This document shows positions 54,591-63,983 of a DNA stretch of 64,000 nt, one piece after another. This DNA is from Streptomyces maremycinicus (lineage in GTDB: Bacteria > Actinomycetota > Actinomycetes > Streptomycetales > Streptomycetaceae). The stretch lies in contig NZ_BBYG01000008.1 in the NCBI RefSeq assembly GCF_001184025.1, positions 558,001-622,000 on the forward strand. The letters run 5' to 3'. Each line of letters starts with the position of its first letter. Position 1 is the first letter of the stretch. Under the pieces are notes generated by a model. The model was not told where the DNA came from. It did not search any database and saw nothing but the letters and a program-made list of their open reading frames with translations. Both the position numbers and the translations under genes were made by a program.

Positions 54591-56216
54591 TCACACGGGA
54601 CTGCGACGGACCGCCCGCCCCGCCAGCACGTCCGTGCGCCGGCCGTCCTCGATGACGAAGCGGCCGTCGATCAGGACGTGGGGGATGCCGGTGGGCAGGG
54701 TGCGCGGGGCTTCGTAGGTGGAGCCCGCCGCCACCGTGAGCGGGTCGAACAGCACCAGGTCGGCGCGGTGGCCCTCACGCACCAGCCCCCGGTCCGGCAG
54801 GCGCAGCCGCGCCGCCGGGCGGCCGGTCAGATGGGCCACGCACTCCTCCAGGGACAGGAGCCCCGACTCCCGCACGTAGTGGCCGAGGTAGCGCGGGAAC
54901 GTGCCGTACGCCCGCGGGTGCGGCTTGGCGCCCGTCAGGACGCCGTCCGAGCCGCCCGTGTGGACGCGGTGGCGCATGATCGTACGGACGTTCTCCTCGT
55001 GGCCGACGTGCTGGAGGATCGTGGGGGCCAGCCGGTCCTCGACGAGGAGGCGGCGGGCCGTCGTCCAGGGTTCCTCGCCGCGCAGCAGGGCCGACGCGTG
55101 GACCGTGCGGCCCACGTGGTCCGCCAGCCGCTCGTCCCCCACGCCCGAGATCTCGATCGTGTCCCAGTCCACCGGCACTCCGTGGCAGCCGTCCGCGCCG
55201 GTCACCTCCAAGTCGTGGCGGATGCGGGCGGCCGTGTCGTCGTCCGCGAGCCGGCGCAGGATCTCCTGCGGACCGCCCTCGCTCGCCCAACTGGGCAGCA
55301 GGGCCGCCAGGGTCGTGCAGCCGGGGGTGTACGGGTAGGTGTCGAGGGTGATGTCGGCGCCGGAGTCCAGGGCCTCGTCCAGGAGGGTCAGCAGCTCCGG
55401 GGCGCGGCCCTCGTTGACCCCGAAGTTCATGGTGGCGTGGGCGAGGTGCAGCGGGCAGCCCGCCTCGCGGGTCAGCTCGACCATCTCCGCGTACGCCTCG
55501 AGCGCGCCCGCCCCGTAACTGCGGTGGTGGGGGCAGTAGTAGCCGCCGTAGGACGCCACCACGCGGCACAGTTCCGTGAGTTCGGCGCCGCCCGCGTACA
55601 TGCCGGGCGTGTACGTCAGCCCGGAGGACAGGCCGACGGCGCCCTGCTCCAGCCCCTCCGCGACCAGCCGGCGCATCCGGTCCAGTTCCCGGCCGGTGGC
55701 CGGGCGGTCCTCCCAGCCGACGGCCAGGGCGCGGACCGTGCCCTGGGGGATGAGGTAGGCCGCGTTGACGGCGATGCCCCGGCCCTCGAAACCGTGGTCC
55801 AGACGGTCGAGGTACTCGCCGACCGAACGCCAGTCGAAGTCGAGGTCGTCGCCGTGGCCGTTCCAGCCGGCGATGGCCCGGCGGACCCCTTCGAGGGTGC
55901 GGTCGTCGACCGGGGCGTACGACAGCCCGTCCTGGCCGAGGACTTCGAGGGTCACGCCCTGTGCGGCCTTGGCGCTGTGGTCGGGGTCGCGCAGCAGGGC
56001 GAGGTCGCTGTGCGCGTGCATGTCGATGAAGCCGGGGGAGAGGACCAGCCCCTCCGCGTCCAGCTCCCGCACCGCCTTCGGGCGCTGGCAGCCGGCGGCC
56101 GCCGCCTCCTTCACGATCGAGACGATCCTGCCGTCGTCGATCAGCACGTCCGCGCGGTAGGAGTCCGCGCCGGTGCCGTCGACGACGTCCGCGTCCCGGA
56201 TGACGAGGTCTTCCAC
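54591..56216 (-). CDS. N-acyl-D-amino-acid deacylase family amidohydrolase
   Basis: A 541-residue metal-dependent amidohydrolase. The metal motif H-A-H-S-D is in G-F-I-D-M-H-A-H-S-D near residue 67, and later words G-G-S-D-G-V-L-T-G and P-R-A-Y-G-T-F-P-R match D-aminoacylases. It removes N-acyl groups from D-amino acids or related N-acyl sugar acids. Start GTG 56216 has GGAG 5 nt upstream. It lies 9 bp behind the PLP lyase gene on the same strand and faces a KDG kinase operon. In this context N-acetyl-D-glucosaminate is a strong alternative substrate. Confidence 0.9.
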   Translation of the reverse strand: MEDLVIRDADVVDGTGADSYRADVLIDDGRIVSIVKEAAAAGCQRPKAVRELDAEGLVLSPGFIDMHAHSDLALLRDPDHSAKAAQGVTLEVLGQDGLSYAPVDDRTLEGVRRAIAGWNGHGDDLDFDWRSVGEYLDRLDHGFEGRGIAVNAAYLIPQGTVRALAVGWEDRPATGRELDRMRRLVAEGLEQGAVGLSSGLTYTPGMYAGGAELTELCRVVASYGGYYCPHHRSYGAGALEAYAEMVELTREAGCPLHLAHATMNFGVNEGRAPELLTLLDEALDSGADITLDTYPYTPGCTTLAALLPSWASEGGPQEILRRLADDDTAARIRHDLEVTGADGCHGVPVDWDTIEISGVGDERLADHVGRTVHASALLRGEEPWTTARRLLVEDRLAPTILQHVGHEENVRTIMRHRVHTGGSDGVLTGAKPHPRAYGTFPRYLGHYVRESGLLSLEECVAHLTGRPAARLRLPDRGLVREGHRADLVLFDPLTVAAGSTYEAPRTLPTGIPHVLIDGRFVIEDGRRTDVLAGRAVRRSPV

Positions 56217-56225
56217 TCCCACTCC

Positions 56226-57500
56226 CTAGAAGAACGTGCGGATGTAGTCGACGACGGTGCCGTCCGCCTCGGCCAGCGGGATCAGCGGCCACTTGTCGAA
56301 CGACGTGCACGGGTGCGAGAGGCCCAGGCCGACCCAGTCGCCGACCTCGACGTCCGCCTCCGGGCCGGTGCGCAGCCAGGCGTGCTGGTCGGAGAGCGCG
56401 GTCACCGAGACGCCGGTGGCCGGACGTTCCGTGCCGTCGCGGCGGATCACCTGGGCGAACGGCAGGTCCAGGTCGTAGGCCGCGTCCCGCTTGCCCGCGT
56501 TGACGAACGCCTGGTCGGGCGCGGGGCGGGAGACCACCTGGGTCCACAGGCGGAACGCGGGCTCCAGCGCGCCCTCCTCGGGAACCCGGTTGAACGGGGT
56601 GAGCTTGCGGTAGTGGCCGTCGTCGTGCGAGACGTACGCGCCGGAGCGCAGCAGCTTCAGGACCGGCAGGGAGAGGCCGGGGATCCGGGCGAAGACCTCG
56701 GCCACCGAGTCGAACCAGGCGCTGCCGCCCGCGCTGACGACGATCTCCTCGGCGTCCGCGAACCGTCCCGCCTTGTCGAAGTCGGCGGCGAGGGCCACCA
56801 GGCGGAGCAGCCAGGCCCGCACCCGCTCCGGGTCGGCCCGCGGTACCTCGCCCTCGTACCCGGCGACCCCGACCAGCCGCAGCGTCGGCGCGGCGGCCAC
56901 CGCGTCCGCGACCGCCGCGCACTCCGCCTCGGTGCGGACCCCGGTCCGGGCGCCCTCGCCCGCGGCCAGTTCGACGACGACGTCCAGGGGGCGCCCGGCG
57001 CCGCGCAGGGCGGCGTCCATCAGCTCGGCCCCGCGCACCGAGTCGACGTAGCAGACGAACCGGAAGCCGGGATCGGCGTCGAGCTGCGCGGAGATCCAGC
57101 GCAGGGCGGCCGGGTCCACCAGTTCGTTGGCGAGGAAGACCCGCTGGACGCCGTAGGCCCGGGCCACCCGCACCTGGTGCGGGACCGCGAGGGTGATGCC
57201 CCAGGCGCCGTGGTCGAGCTGGCGCCGGAAGAGCTGCGGGGCCATGGAGGTCTTGCCGTGCGGGGCGAAGGCGAGCCCGTGACGGGTCGCGTAGGTCTCC
57301 ATGAGGGCGAGGTTGTGCGCGAGGCGCTCGGCGGAGAGGGCCAGCACCGGGGTCGCGAAGCCGTCGGTGAAGAGGTTGCGGCGCTGGGCGGCCAGCTCGC
57401 CGACGGTGAGGCCGTCGGCGTCCGGCGGGAGGCCCTTGAAGCGGTGGTCGACGCGTTCCCCGGCCAGTCGGGCGAGCGCCTCGAGTGCCTCGGTACCCAT
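56226..57500 (-). CDS. Fold-III PLP ammonia-lyase, D-serine dehydratase/D-threonine-aldolase-like
   Basis: A 424-residue enzyme of the alanine-racemase-like fold. The PLP lysine is K83 in F-A-P-H-G-K-T-S-M-A-P. A zinc-site pattern H-P-C in L-S-H-P-C-T-S-F-D-K-W near the end matches D-serine dehydratase-type enzymes. Relatives deaminate D-amino acids with a hydroxyl at C3, and D-glucosaminate ammonia-lyases are, to my knowledge, in the same broad group. AGGAGG lies 4 nt before the ATG inside a palindrome. Its product enamine would need RidA, which is encoded nearby. Substrate inferred, not shown. Confidence 0.88.
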   Translation of the reverse strand: MGTEALEALARLAGERVDHRFKGLPPDADGLTVGELAAQRRNLFTDGFATPVLALSAERLAHNLALMETYATRHGLAFAPHGKTSMAPQLFRRQLDHGAWGITLAVPHQVRVARAYGVQRVFLANELVDPAALRWISAQLDADPGFRFVCYVDSVRGAELMDAALRGAGRPLDVVVELAAGEGARTGVRTEAECAAVADAVAAAPTLRLVGVAGYEGEVPRADPERVRAWLLRLVALAADFDKAGRFADAEEIVVSAGGSAWFDSVAEVFARIPGLSLPVLKLLRSGAYVSHDDGHYRKLTPFNRVPEEGALEPAFRLWTQVVSRPAPDQAFVNAGKRDAAYDLDLPFAQVIRRDGTERPATGVSVTALSDQHAWLRTGPEADVEVGDWVGLGLSHPCTSFDKWPLIPLAEADGTVVDYIRTFF

Positions 57501-57505
57501 GGAAC

Positions 57506-57538
57506 CTCCTGATCAGGAGCGTTGCACTTACTGCAACG
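57506..57538. promoter_or_regulatory. Two adjacent palindromes in the divergent regulatory region
   Basis: CTCCTGATCAGGAG (57506-57519) is a perfect 14-bp palindrome that contains the ribosome binding site of the PLP lyase, so the mRNA can hide it in a hairpin. Next to it CGTTGCA-cttac-TGCAACG (57520-57538) is a 7-5-7 inverted repeat, a candidate operator for the IclR-type regulator. The divergent operons lie on both sides. Confidence 0.7.
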
Positions 57539-57662
57539 TCCATTGCGTATATCGCTTACTGCTGTCTAACATCTCGGCCAACGCGGGGTCAACGGAGCCT
57601 CCCCAGCCTTCGGCCGGGGTGACCCCCTTCCCGCCCCGCTCGCCCGCACCAGCACAGGAGCC

Positions 57663-58715
57663 ATGACGATCGTGACCGCCACCGGACCCTGCAACGCCCC
57701 CGACGCCGTGGACGTCGTCGCGCTCGGCGAGTCCATGGTCACCTTCCTGCCCTCCCGGCCCGGCCGCCTCGCCGACGTCCCCTCCTACGACCGGGGCATC
57801 GGCGGCGCCGAGTCCAACCTGGCCTGCGCGCTCGCGGCGGCCGGACACACGGTGCGCTGGGTCAGCCGGGTGGGTGCGGACGGGTTCGGTGATCACCTCG
57901 TCGAGACCGTCGGCTCCTACGGCGTCGACGTGAGCTGCGTACGCCGGGATCCCGACCGCCCGACCGGCGTCTACTTCCGCACCGCCGGCGACCGGGGAAC
58001 CGCCGCGCACGAGGTCGCCTACTACCGGGCCGGATCGGCGGCCTCCGCGATGTCCGTCGACACCGTCGGTCTGGACGCCGTACGGGCCGGCCGGGTGCTG
58101 CACCTGACCGGGATCACCGCCGCACTCTCCGCGGACTGCCTCGGCCTGCTGCGCGAACTGACGGCCCCCCGGTCCGGCAGGCCCCTCGTCTCCTTCGACG
58201 TCAACCACCGGCCCCGGCTGTGGACGGACGGCAACAGCCCCCAGGTCCTCCTCGAACTGGCCCGCGGCGCCGACCTGGTGTTCGTGGGCGAGGACGAGGC
58301 GGCCGAGGTGTGGGGCCTGGACGGCGTCGACGCCGTACGGACCGCGTTCCCCGACCCCGAGGTGCTCGTCGTCAAACAGGGGGAGCTCGGGGCGACCGTC
58401 TTCGACCGGGAGCGCGTGCTGCACGTCCCCGCCCCGCGGGTCGACGTCGTCGCCGCCGTCGGCGCCGGGGACGCCTTCGCCGCCGGATTCCTCTCCGCCA
58501 CCCTGCGCGGGCTGACCGTGCGCGACCGCCTCCGGCACGGGCACCTGATGGCCGCAGCCGCCCTCACCGTCCCCGGCGACCTCGCCGTACCGCCCTCCCG
58601 CGACGACGCCGACCGCCTCGCCGCCCTCGACGACGCCGCGTGGGGGAGACTTCGACTCGGCCCCGGCTGGACACACGCCGCAGACCGGGCCGACGAGGAG
58701 GTACGCACCCCATGA
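57663..58715 (+). CDS. kdgK: PfkB-family sugar kinase, 2-keto-3-deoxygluconate kinase-like
   Basis: A 350-residue ribokinase-fold enzyme. N-terminal words are A-L-G-E-S-M-V-T-F-L-P and G-G-A-E-S-N-L-A. The catalytic base is in A-V-G-A-G-D-A-F-A-A-G-F near residue 267. The pattern matches KDG kinase, which phosphorylates 2-keto-3-deoxygluconate, though PfkB substrates are hard to tell by eye. The IclR gene follows with a 4-bp ATGA overlap. It heads the plus-strand operon and diverges from the PLP lyase gene. Confidence 0.87.
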   Translation: MTIVTATGPCNAPDAVDVVALGESMVTFLPSRPGRLADVPSYDRGIGGAESNLACALAAAGHTVRWVSRVGADGFGDHLVETVGSYGVDVSCVRRDPDRPTGVYFRTAGDRGTAAHEVAYYRAGSAASAMSVDTVGLDAVRAGRVLHLTGITAALSADCLGLLRELTAPRSGRPLVSFDVNHRPRLWTDGNSPQVLLELARGADLVFVGEDEAAEVWGLDGVDAVRTAFPDPEVLVVKQGELGATVFDRERVLHVPAPRVDVVAAVGAGDAFAAGFLSATLRGLTVRDRLRHGHLMAAAALTVPGDLAVPPSRDDADRLAALDDAAWGRLRLGPGWTHAADRADEEVRTP

Positions 58716-59479
58716 GCCAGACCGTCGACCGAGCGCTGAGCATCCTGCCGCTGCTCGCCGAGGGCCCCGCCGACCTCGGCCAGGTCGCCGACCGCCTCGG
58801 CGTGCACAAATCGACGGCCCTGCGGCTGTTGCGCACCCTGCACGAGCACGGCCTCGTCTACCGCCAGTCCGACCAGCGCTACCGCCTGGGCGCCCGTCTC
58901 TTCGCCCTCGCCCAGGAGGCGATGGAGAACCTCGACATCCGCGAGATCGCCCATCCGCACCTCGCCCGACTGAACGAGACCTGCGGACACACCGTGCACC
59001 TCGCCGTGTACGAGGAGGGTGAGGTCCTCTACATCGACAAGGTGGAGAGCCGCTACCCGGTGCGGATGTACTCACGGATCGGCAAGCCCGTCGCCATCAC
59101 GGTCGCCGCCGTCGCCAAGCTGCTCCTGGCCGATCTGCCGGAGCCCGAGCGACGGGTGATCGCGGAGAAGCTCGACTACCCCCTCTACACGGCCCGTTCG
59201 ACCCCCAACGCCCCCGCTTTCCTGCGCGAGCTGGAAAAGGTGCGCGAACAGGGCTGGGCCACCGACCTCGGTGGCCACGAGGAGTCCATCAACTGTGCCG
59301 CCGCCCCCATCCGGGGCGCCGACGGCCGGGTGGTCGCCGCGATGTCGGTCTCCGCGCCGAACGTCGTCGTCACCGCCGACGAACTCCTCACCCTGCTCCC
59401 GCTGGTCCGCCGCACGGCGGACGCCATCAGCGGCGAGTACTCCGGCAGAACCCCGATCAAGGAAGCCCCGAAGGAATGA
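58712..59479 (+). CDS. IclR-family transcriptional regulator
   Basis: A 255-residue regulator. An N-terminal winged helix-turn-helix (V-A-D-R-L-G-V-H-K-S-T-A-L-R-L-L) is followed by a GAF-like ligand domain, with family words G-H-T-V-H-L-A-V-Y and E-S-I-N-C-A-A-A-P-I. The 4-bp overlap with the kinase gene suggests coupled translation. IclR proteins such as KdgR sense 2-keto-3-deoxygluconate in other bacteria, which fits the kinase next to it. It likely controls both divergent operons through the inverted repeat near 57520. Confidence 0.92.
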   Translation: MSQTVDRALSILPLLAEGPADLGQVADRLGVHKSTALRLLRTLHEHGLVYRQSDQRYRLGARLFALAQEAMENLDIREIAHPHLARLNETCGHTVHLAVYEEGEVLYIDKVESRYPVRMYSRIGKPVAITVAAVAKLLLADLPEPERRVIAEKLDYPLYTARSTPNAPAFLRELEKVREQGWATDLGGHEESINCAAAPIRGADGRVVAAMSVSAPNVVVTADELLTLLPLVRRTADAISGEYSGRTPIKEAPKE

Positions 59480-59486
59480 GCCCGGC

Positions 59487-59897
59487 ATGACCGAGAAGAC
59501 CGCCCTCACCCCCAAGACCCACACCACCCCGCCCGCGCGGTTCTCGCACGGGGTGCGGAAGGGCAACATCCTCCAGGTCGCGGGCCAGGTCGGCTTCCTG
59601 CCGGCCGAGGAGGGCAGGCCGCCGACGCCCGCCGGCCCCACCCTGCGCGAGCAGACCCTCCAGACCCTCGCCAACGTCAAGGCGATCCTCGAGGAGGGCG
59701 GCGCGAGCTGGGACGACGCGATGATGATCCGCGTCTACCTGACGGACACGGCGCACTTCGCCGAGTTCAACGAGATCTACGACGCGTACTTCGAGGAACA
59801 GGCCCTCACCGCGCCGCCCGCGGCCCGTACGACGGTCTACGTCGGCCTGCCGGCCGGCCTCCTGGTCGAGATCGACACCCTCGCCGTCCTCGCCTGA
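59487..59897 (+). CDS. RidA-family enamine/imine deaminase
   Basis: A 136-residue protein of the YjgF/YER057c/UK114 family. The active arginine is in P-P-A-A-R-T-T-V-Y-V near residue 115, followed by the family end V-E-I-D-T-L-A-V-L. RidA hydrolyses the reactive enamines and imines released by PLP dehydratases. It is encoded 7 bp after the IclR gene, in an operon facing a PLP lyase, which makes a metabolic link direct. ATG 59487 is the family start. Confidence 0.93.
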   Translation: MTEKTALTPKTHTTPPARFSHGVRKGNILQVAGQVGFLPAEEGRPPTPAGPTLREQTLQTLANVKAILEEGGASWDDAMMIRVYLTDTAHFAEFNEIYDAYFEEQALTAPPAARTTVYVGLPAGLLVEIDTLAVLA

Positions 59898-59942
59898 CCC
59901 CCTCCGCAGACCCGCCCCGCCCCGCCCGACCGGCCGGGCCGG

Positions 59943-60135
59943 GCCACCTCTCTCGGCCGTCCGGCCGGGCCGGGCCACCCTTCTCGGCCGTCCGGCCGGG
60001 CCACCCTTCTCGGCCGTCCGGCCGGGCCACCCTTCTCGGCCGTCCGGCCGGGCCACCCTTCTCGGCCGTCCGGCCGGGCCACCCTTCTCGGCCGTCCGGC
60101 CGGGCCACCCTTCTCGGCCGACCGGCCGGGCCGAG
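59943..60135. repeat. 26-bp tandem repeat array between RidA and GntP genes
   Basis: A 26-bp unit with core ccacccttctcggccgtccg starts at 60001, 60027, 60053, 60079 and 60105, with looser copies before 60001 and after 60130. Each copy holds self-complementary CGGCCG-type words, so the RNA could form many hairpins. It lies within a probable operon between two genes. The rest of the 520-bp gap is also repeat-like, with further cggtcgg and cgaccg words to about 60290. Confidence 0.92.
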
Positions 60136-60418
60136 CCACCCCTCTCGGCCGACCGGTCCGGCCGAGTGACTGCTCTCGACCGACCGGCACCACCCGCTGA
60201 CGGTCGGTCGGCCGACCGACCGACGGCTCTCGAACGGCCGGTTCGGCCCGGCACGTCGGCACGACCGGCCCGCCGGTCGGCGGACGCGGTCGGTGATCCG
60301 TTCCGTCAGCTCTCCCACAACGCGTTGCCTCACGGTGCGGCGTTCCCCTTCGCAGGGGGCGCCGTGCCGCGATCCCCCCTGCCCGAAAGCACCGTGAACC
60401 CCAGCAGAGGACCCCCGA

Positions 60419-61897
60419 ATGCCCCTTCCGCTCGCGGCATCCGCCCCGGCCGAGGCCCCGCCCCACACCGGCGGCCTGCTTCTCCTGATCGACGGCACCG
60501 CAGGGCTGCTGACGGTCGCCGCCCTCGGTATCGCCCTCCTCCTCTTCCTGATCATCAAGGTCAGGATCCAGCCCTTCGTGGCCCTCCTCGCGGTCTCCAT
60601 AGCCGTCGGCCTGCTGGCCGGTCTGTCCGTGACGGAACTCTTCGGCACGGTCCAGCGCTCGGACGCCGTCTCCACCATCGAGTCCGGGATGGGCGGCATC
60701 CTCGGCCATGTCGCGATCATCATCGGGCTGGGCACGATGCTCGGCGCGGTCCTCGAAGTCAGCGGTGGCGCCGAGGTGTTGGCGTCCCGGCTGCTCGGTG
60801 TGTTCGGCGAGCGGCGGGCGCCCCTCGCCATGGGACTGACCGGCCTGATCTTCGGCATCCCGGTCTTCTTCGACGTCGGCATCTTCGTGCTGGCCCCGAT
60901 CGTTTACGCGGCCGCCAAGCGGGGCGGCAAGTCGATCCTGCTGTACTGCCTTCCGCTGCTGGCGGGCCTGTCGATGACCCACGCGTTCCTGCCCCCGCAC
61001 CCCGGCCCGGTCGCGGCCGCCGGCCTGCTGCACGTCGACCTCGGCTGGGTCATCCTCATGGGTGTCGTCTGTGGCATCCCGGCGGTGCTGGCGGCCTGGG
61101 CGTTCTCGGCCTGGGTCGGCCGGCGCATCTTCGTCGCCGTACCGCAGGACATGGTCGAGGCGGCGGCGGAGGCCAAGCGGGCGGTCGTCGAGGAGCAGCG
61201 GGCGCAGGGCGTGGTCCCGCGCGAGGACCCGGTGCCGCTGGGCACGGTCCTCGGGATCATCGGTACACCGCTGGTGCTGATCCTCGCCGCCACGTTCTCC
61301 TCGATCGCCCTGGACCCGTCCACCGTCCGCTCGGTGATCGAGTTCTTCGGCAGCCCGTTCGTGGCGCTCACCATCGCCCTGCTCCTCGCCTACTACCTGC
61401 TCGGCATCCGGCGCGGCTGGTCCCGCAAGTCGCTGGAGACGGTCTCGACGGCCTCGCTCAAGCCGGTCGGCAACATCCTGCTGGTCGTCGGGGCGGGCGG
61501 GATCTTCGGCGCCGTCCTGAAGGCGAGCGGAGTGGCCCAGGCGCTCTCGGACACCTTCAACGACGTGGGCCTTCCGGTGATCGTCCTCTCCTACCTGATC
61601 TCGGTGGTGCTGAGGGTCGCCCAGGGCTCGGCGACGGTGGCGATCGTGACGACCGCGGGCATCGTGGCGCCGCTGCTCGCCGAGGGCGACCACTCCCAGG
61701 CCTTCGTGGCCCTCGTCATCATGGCCATCTCGGCGGGTTCCATCTTCGCCTCGCACGTCAACGACGGCGGGTTCTGGATGGTGGCCAAGTACTTCGGCAT
61801 CAGCGAGCGCGACACCCTGAAGACCTGGACCGTGCTGGAGACGGTGCTGTCGGTGGCCGGGTTCGTGATGGCGGCCGGAATGAGCCTCTTCGTGTAG
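60419..61897 (+). CDS. GntP-family gluconate/sugar acid permease
   Basis: A 492-residue symporter with about 12 helices. The GntP signature P-P-H-P-G-P-V-A-A-A lies near residue 190, and the word A-F-V-A-L-V-I-M-A-I-S-A-G-S is near the end. Relatives move gluconate, D-serine or other hydroxy acids with protons. It follows the RidA gene after a long repeat array. In this context N-acetyl-D-glucosaminate, D-glucosaminate or D-serine are plausible substrates. The start ATG at 60419 has no strong ribosome binding site. Confidence 0.9.
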   Translation: MPLPLAASAPAEAPPHTGGLLLLIDGTAGLLTVAALGIALLLFLIIKVRIQPFVALLAVSIAVGLLAGLSVTELFGTVQRSDAVSTIESGMGGILGHVAIIIGLGTMLGAVLEVSGGAEVLASRLLGVFGERRAPLAMGLTGLIFGIPVFFDVGIFVLAPIVYAAAKRGGKSILLYCLPLLAGLSMTHAFLPPHPGPVAAAGLLHVDLGWVILMGVVCGIPAVLAAWAFSAWVGRRIFVAVPQDMVEAAAEAKRAVVEEQRAQGVVPREDPVPLGTVLGIIGTPLVLILAATFSSIALDPSTVRSVIEFFGSPFVALTIALLLAYYLLGIRRGWSRKSLETVSTASLKPVGNILLVVGAGGIFGAVLKASGVAQALSDTFNDVGLPVIVLSYLISVVLRVAQGSATVAIVTTAGIVAPLLAEGDHSQAFVALVIMAISAGSIFASHVNDGGFWMVAKYFGISERDTLKTWTVLETVLSVAGFVMAAGMSLFV

Positions 61898-61926
61898 GGC
61901 TCCGGTAACGAAGTCAGGGGCTGACT

Positions 61927-62616
61927 GTGTCCGGCACAGGATCTTCGACCATACTGCCCGCTGTGGAGCAGCGCATAGGTTCGAGCAGCCAGCCCCTGGA
62001 GGGCGCCGGGTTCGACCCGGCATTCATCCCCGGGCTCACGTCGCCCGTGACCGCGGAGCCGGAGGACAGGAAGCCGGCCGAGGACGACGGCGTCGACGCC
62101 GTCGGGCCCGAAGCGGAGAAGGAGGAGTCAGCGGCGCCCGAGCGCCCGGACGCGTCGGCGGAGCCGGCCACGTCCGACGGGTCCGACGAGCCGGACGACT
62201 CCTTCGAGCCGGTCGAGGGACCCGTCTTCGAGGCCGCCGACCGCCGGGCGCGGATCGCCGCCGACGCCAAGGGCGTCCGGCTCCGCCTCGACGAGGAGTC
62301 CTGCGAGTTCCGCTGGGACGAGATCGGCGCGGTCGAGACCGAGGCGCCGCGTTTCGGCAAGCGGTTCACCATCACGGTGCACACCCCTGACCGCCGCTGG
62401 TACCCGATCGAGATCGAGGCGACGGCCAGGTCCCGCTTCAAGGAGTGGGAGGAGCAGCTGGACGCGGTCCTCGACGCCTACTTCGAGGACGGGGAAGCCG
62501 AAGCGGAAGCGGGCGCCGAGGACGAGGTCGTCACAGCCGCCGACGCCGACGCCGACGTCAAGGACGCCGACGCCGACGTCAAGGACGCCGACGCCGACGT
62601 CAAGGACGCGGGCTAG
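61927..62616 (+). CDS. Acidic repeat-tailed protein of unknown function
   Basis: A 229-residue protein started at GTG 61927. The N-terminal half is Glu/Asp/Pro-rich. A folded domain lies near residues 95-175 ([18 protein letters not shown]) and looks like a small beta-rich or PH-like module. The C terminus has the peptide D-A-D-A-D-V-K repeated three times, encoded by a 21-bp tandem repeat (about 62547-62613). Its stop overlaps the opposite carboxypeptidase stop at CTAG 62613-62616. Function unknown. Confidence 0.75.
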   Translation: MSGTGSSTILPAVEQRIGSSSQPLEGAGFDPAFIPGLTSPVTAEPEDRKPAEDDGVDAVGPEAEKEESAAPERPDASAEPATSDGSDEPDDSFEPVEGPVFEAADRRARIAADAKGVRLRLDEESCEFRWDEIGAVETEAPRFGKRFTITVHTPDRRWYPIEIEATARSRFKEWEEQLDAVLDAYFEDGEAEAEAGAEDEVVTAADADADVKDADADVKDADADVKDAG

Positions 62617-63983
62617 ACGCAGTACTGGCTCTGCTTCCCGATGGACCGGTACATACAGTCCGCGTTCTCGAGAAGCTGGAGCACCGCGTCCCGGTTGCGG
62701 GAGGTCTCCCGCTCGATGATCTCGTCGGGCGGGTAGAACCCTCCTCCGGAGGAGGACGACGGATACATCTCGAAGGTGTACGAGAAGATCTTCTGCGTAC
62801 CCCAGAGATAGTCGTCGATCGACCCGTCGGTGATGTACAGGTCGCTGGACTGCTCGGGGGTGTACCCGTTGCTCGCGGCCATCTTCTGCCCGACGGCCTT
62901 GAACGCGGCGTTGTCGTCCGCGGTCATCCCGGTCGCCGTGTCCGCGGTGGTGTAGCCGAACGGCCACAGCACCAGCTGGCTGTACGTGTGGAAGTCGATC
63001 CCGGCGGTGATCTGCTGCTTCCCGCCCACGATCCGGCTGCGCACGAAGTCGGCGACGACCTTCACCTCGGGTGCGGACTCGGCCGCCGTGCCGCGGTAGG
63101 TCTCGGAGGACGTGGACCCCGAAGAGCCGCCGCAGCAGCCGAACTTGTAGTTCCAGTTCCGGTTGAGGTCCGTACCGACGTACGAGGAGCCGGAGTTGGG
63201 CTGCCGGTTCTTGCGCCACGAGCGGTACGAGCCGGTGGCGATGTCGTACTCGCCGCCGTCCGGATTGAGGTCGGGCACGATCCAGATCTCGCGGCCGTTG
63301 ACCATGCCGGTGACGCGGGAGTCGGAGCCGTAGCCCGCGCCCAGCTCACGGATCAGGTACAGCGCCATCTCCACGGTGAGGTGCTCGCGGGCGTGCTGGT
63401 GGTGGGTGAACAGCACCTCCGGCTCGGCCTCGTCGGTGGCGACGTTGTCGCTGATCTTGACGGCCACGATGTCGCGGCCCTGGTAGGACTTGCCGATGAC
63501 CCGTTTGCTCATGATGCCCGGGTAGGCGGCGATGCGCTGGTCGATCTCCGCCGTCATCTCGGCGTAGTTGTGGTACTTCGAGTCGGCGGTCGGGAAGTCG
63601 AACAGCCGCACCTCGTCCTCGGCGACACGGTCGGGCGCCGAGCCCAGCAGGGAGACCTCGTACCCCTGCGCGCGCAGCTTCCTCACCTGGTCGGCGCGGC
63701 CGGAGACCACGACGGTCTCCTCGTCGGCCTCGTCGACGCTCACCCCGGAGGCGGCGATCGCGGTGCGCGTCTGCGGGGTGCTGTGGTGGACGTGGATCTC
63801 GTACTGGCGGATGTCGTCGGCGGAGGGTGCCGCCTTCGGGGCGCTGCCGGCCGCCGCGTCGGTGACGGTCGCCGAGACCGGTGCGGCGAGAGCGAGGGCG
63901 AGCAGTGCGGCGAGGACGGTGGTCCGTCTGCCGCCGCGGGCGTTTGTGGCGCCGGCGCCTGAGCCGCGAATGCGAAGTCGCAT
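62613..63983 (-). CDS. Secreted zinc carboxypeptidase, M14 family
   Basis: A 456-residue exported peptidase. The signal peptide is near residues 20-40 and is followed by a propeptide-like region. The zinc ligands H197 and E200 are in H-Q-H-A-R-E-H-L, a further His is in D-F-H-T-Y-S-Q, and the catalytic Glu is in F-E-M-Y-P. The C-rich end of the protein (C-C-G-G and terminal Cys) may be disulfide-bonded. AAGGAG lies 6 nt before the ATG. It likely trims peptides outside the cell. The convergent gene ends at the same CTAG. Confidence 0.93.
   Translation of the reverse strand: MRLRIRGSGAGATNARGGRRTTVLAALLALALAAPVSATVTDAAAGSAPKAAPSADDIRQYEIHVHHSTPQTRTAIAASGVSVDEADEETVVVSGRADQVRKLRAQGYEVSLLGSAPDRVAEDEVRLFDFPTADSKYHNYAEMTAEIDQRIAAYPGIMSKRVIGKSYQGRDIVAVKISDNVATDEAEPEVLFTHHQHAREHLTVEMALYLIRELGAGYGSDSRVTGMVNGREIWIVPDLNPDGGEYDIATGSYRSWRKNRQPNSGSSYVGTDLNRNWNYKFGCCGGSSGSTSSETYRGTAAESAPEVKVVADFVRSRIVGGKQQITAGIDFHTYSQLVLWPFGYTTADTATGMTADDNAAFKAVGQKMAASNGYTPEQSSDLYITDGSIDDYLWGTQKIFSYTFEMYPSSSSGGGFYPPDEIIERETSRNRDAVLQLLENADCMYRSIGKQSQYCV

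Noticed and set aside
59806..60882. Minus-strand open frames rich in G-R-P-R-R-V-A-R through the 26-bp array
   Set aside because: They are translations of the tandem repeat and overlap the GntP gene start. No domain or start context supports them.
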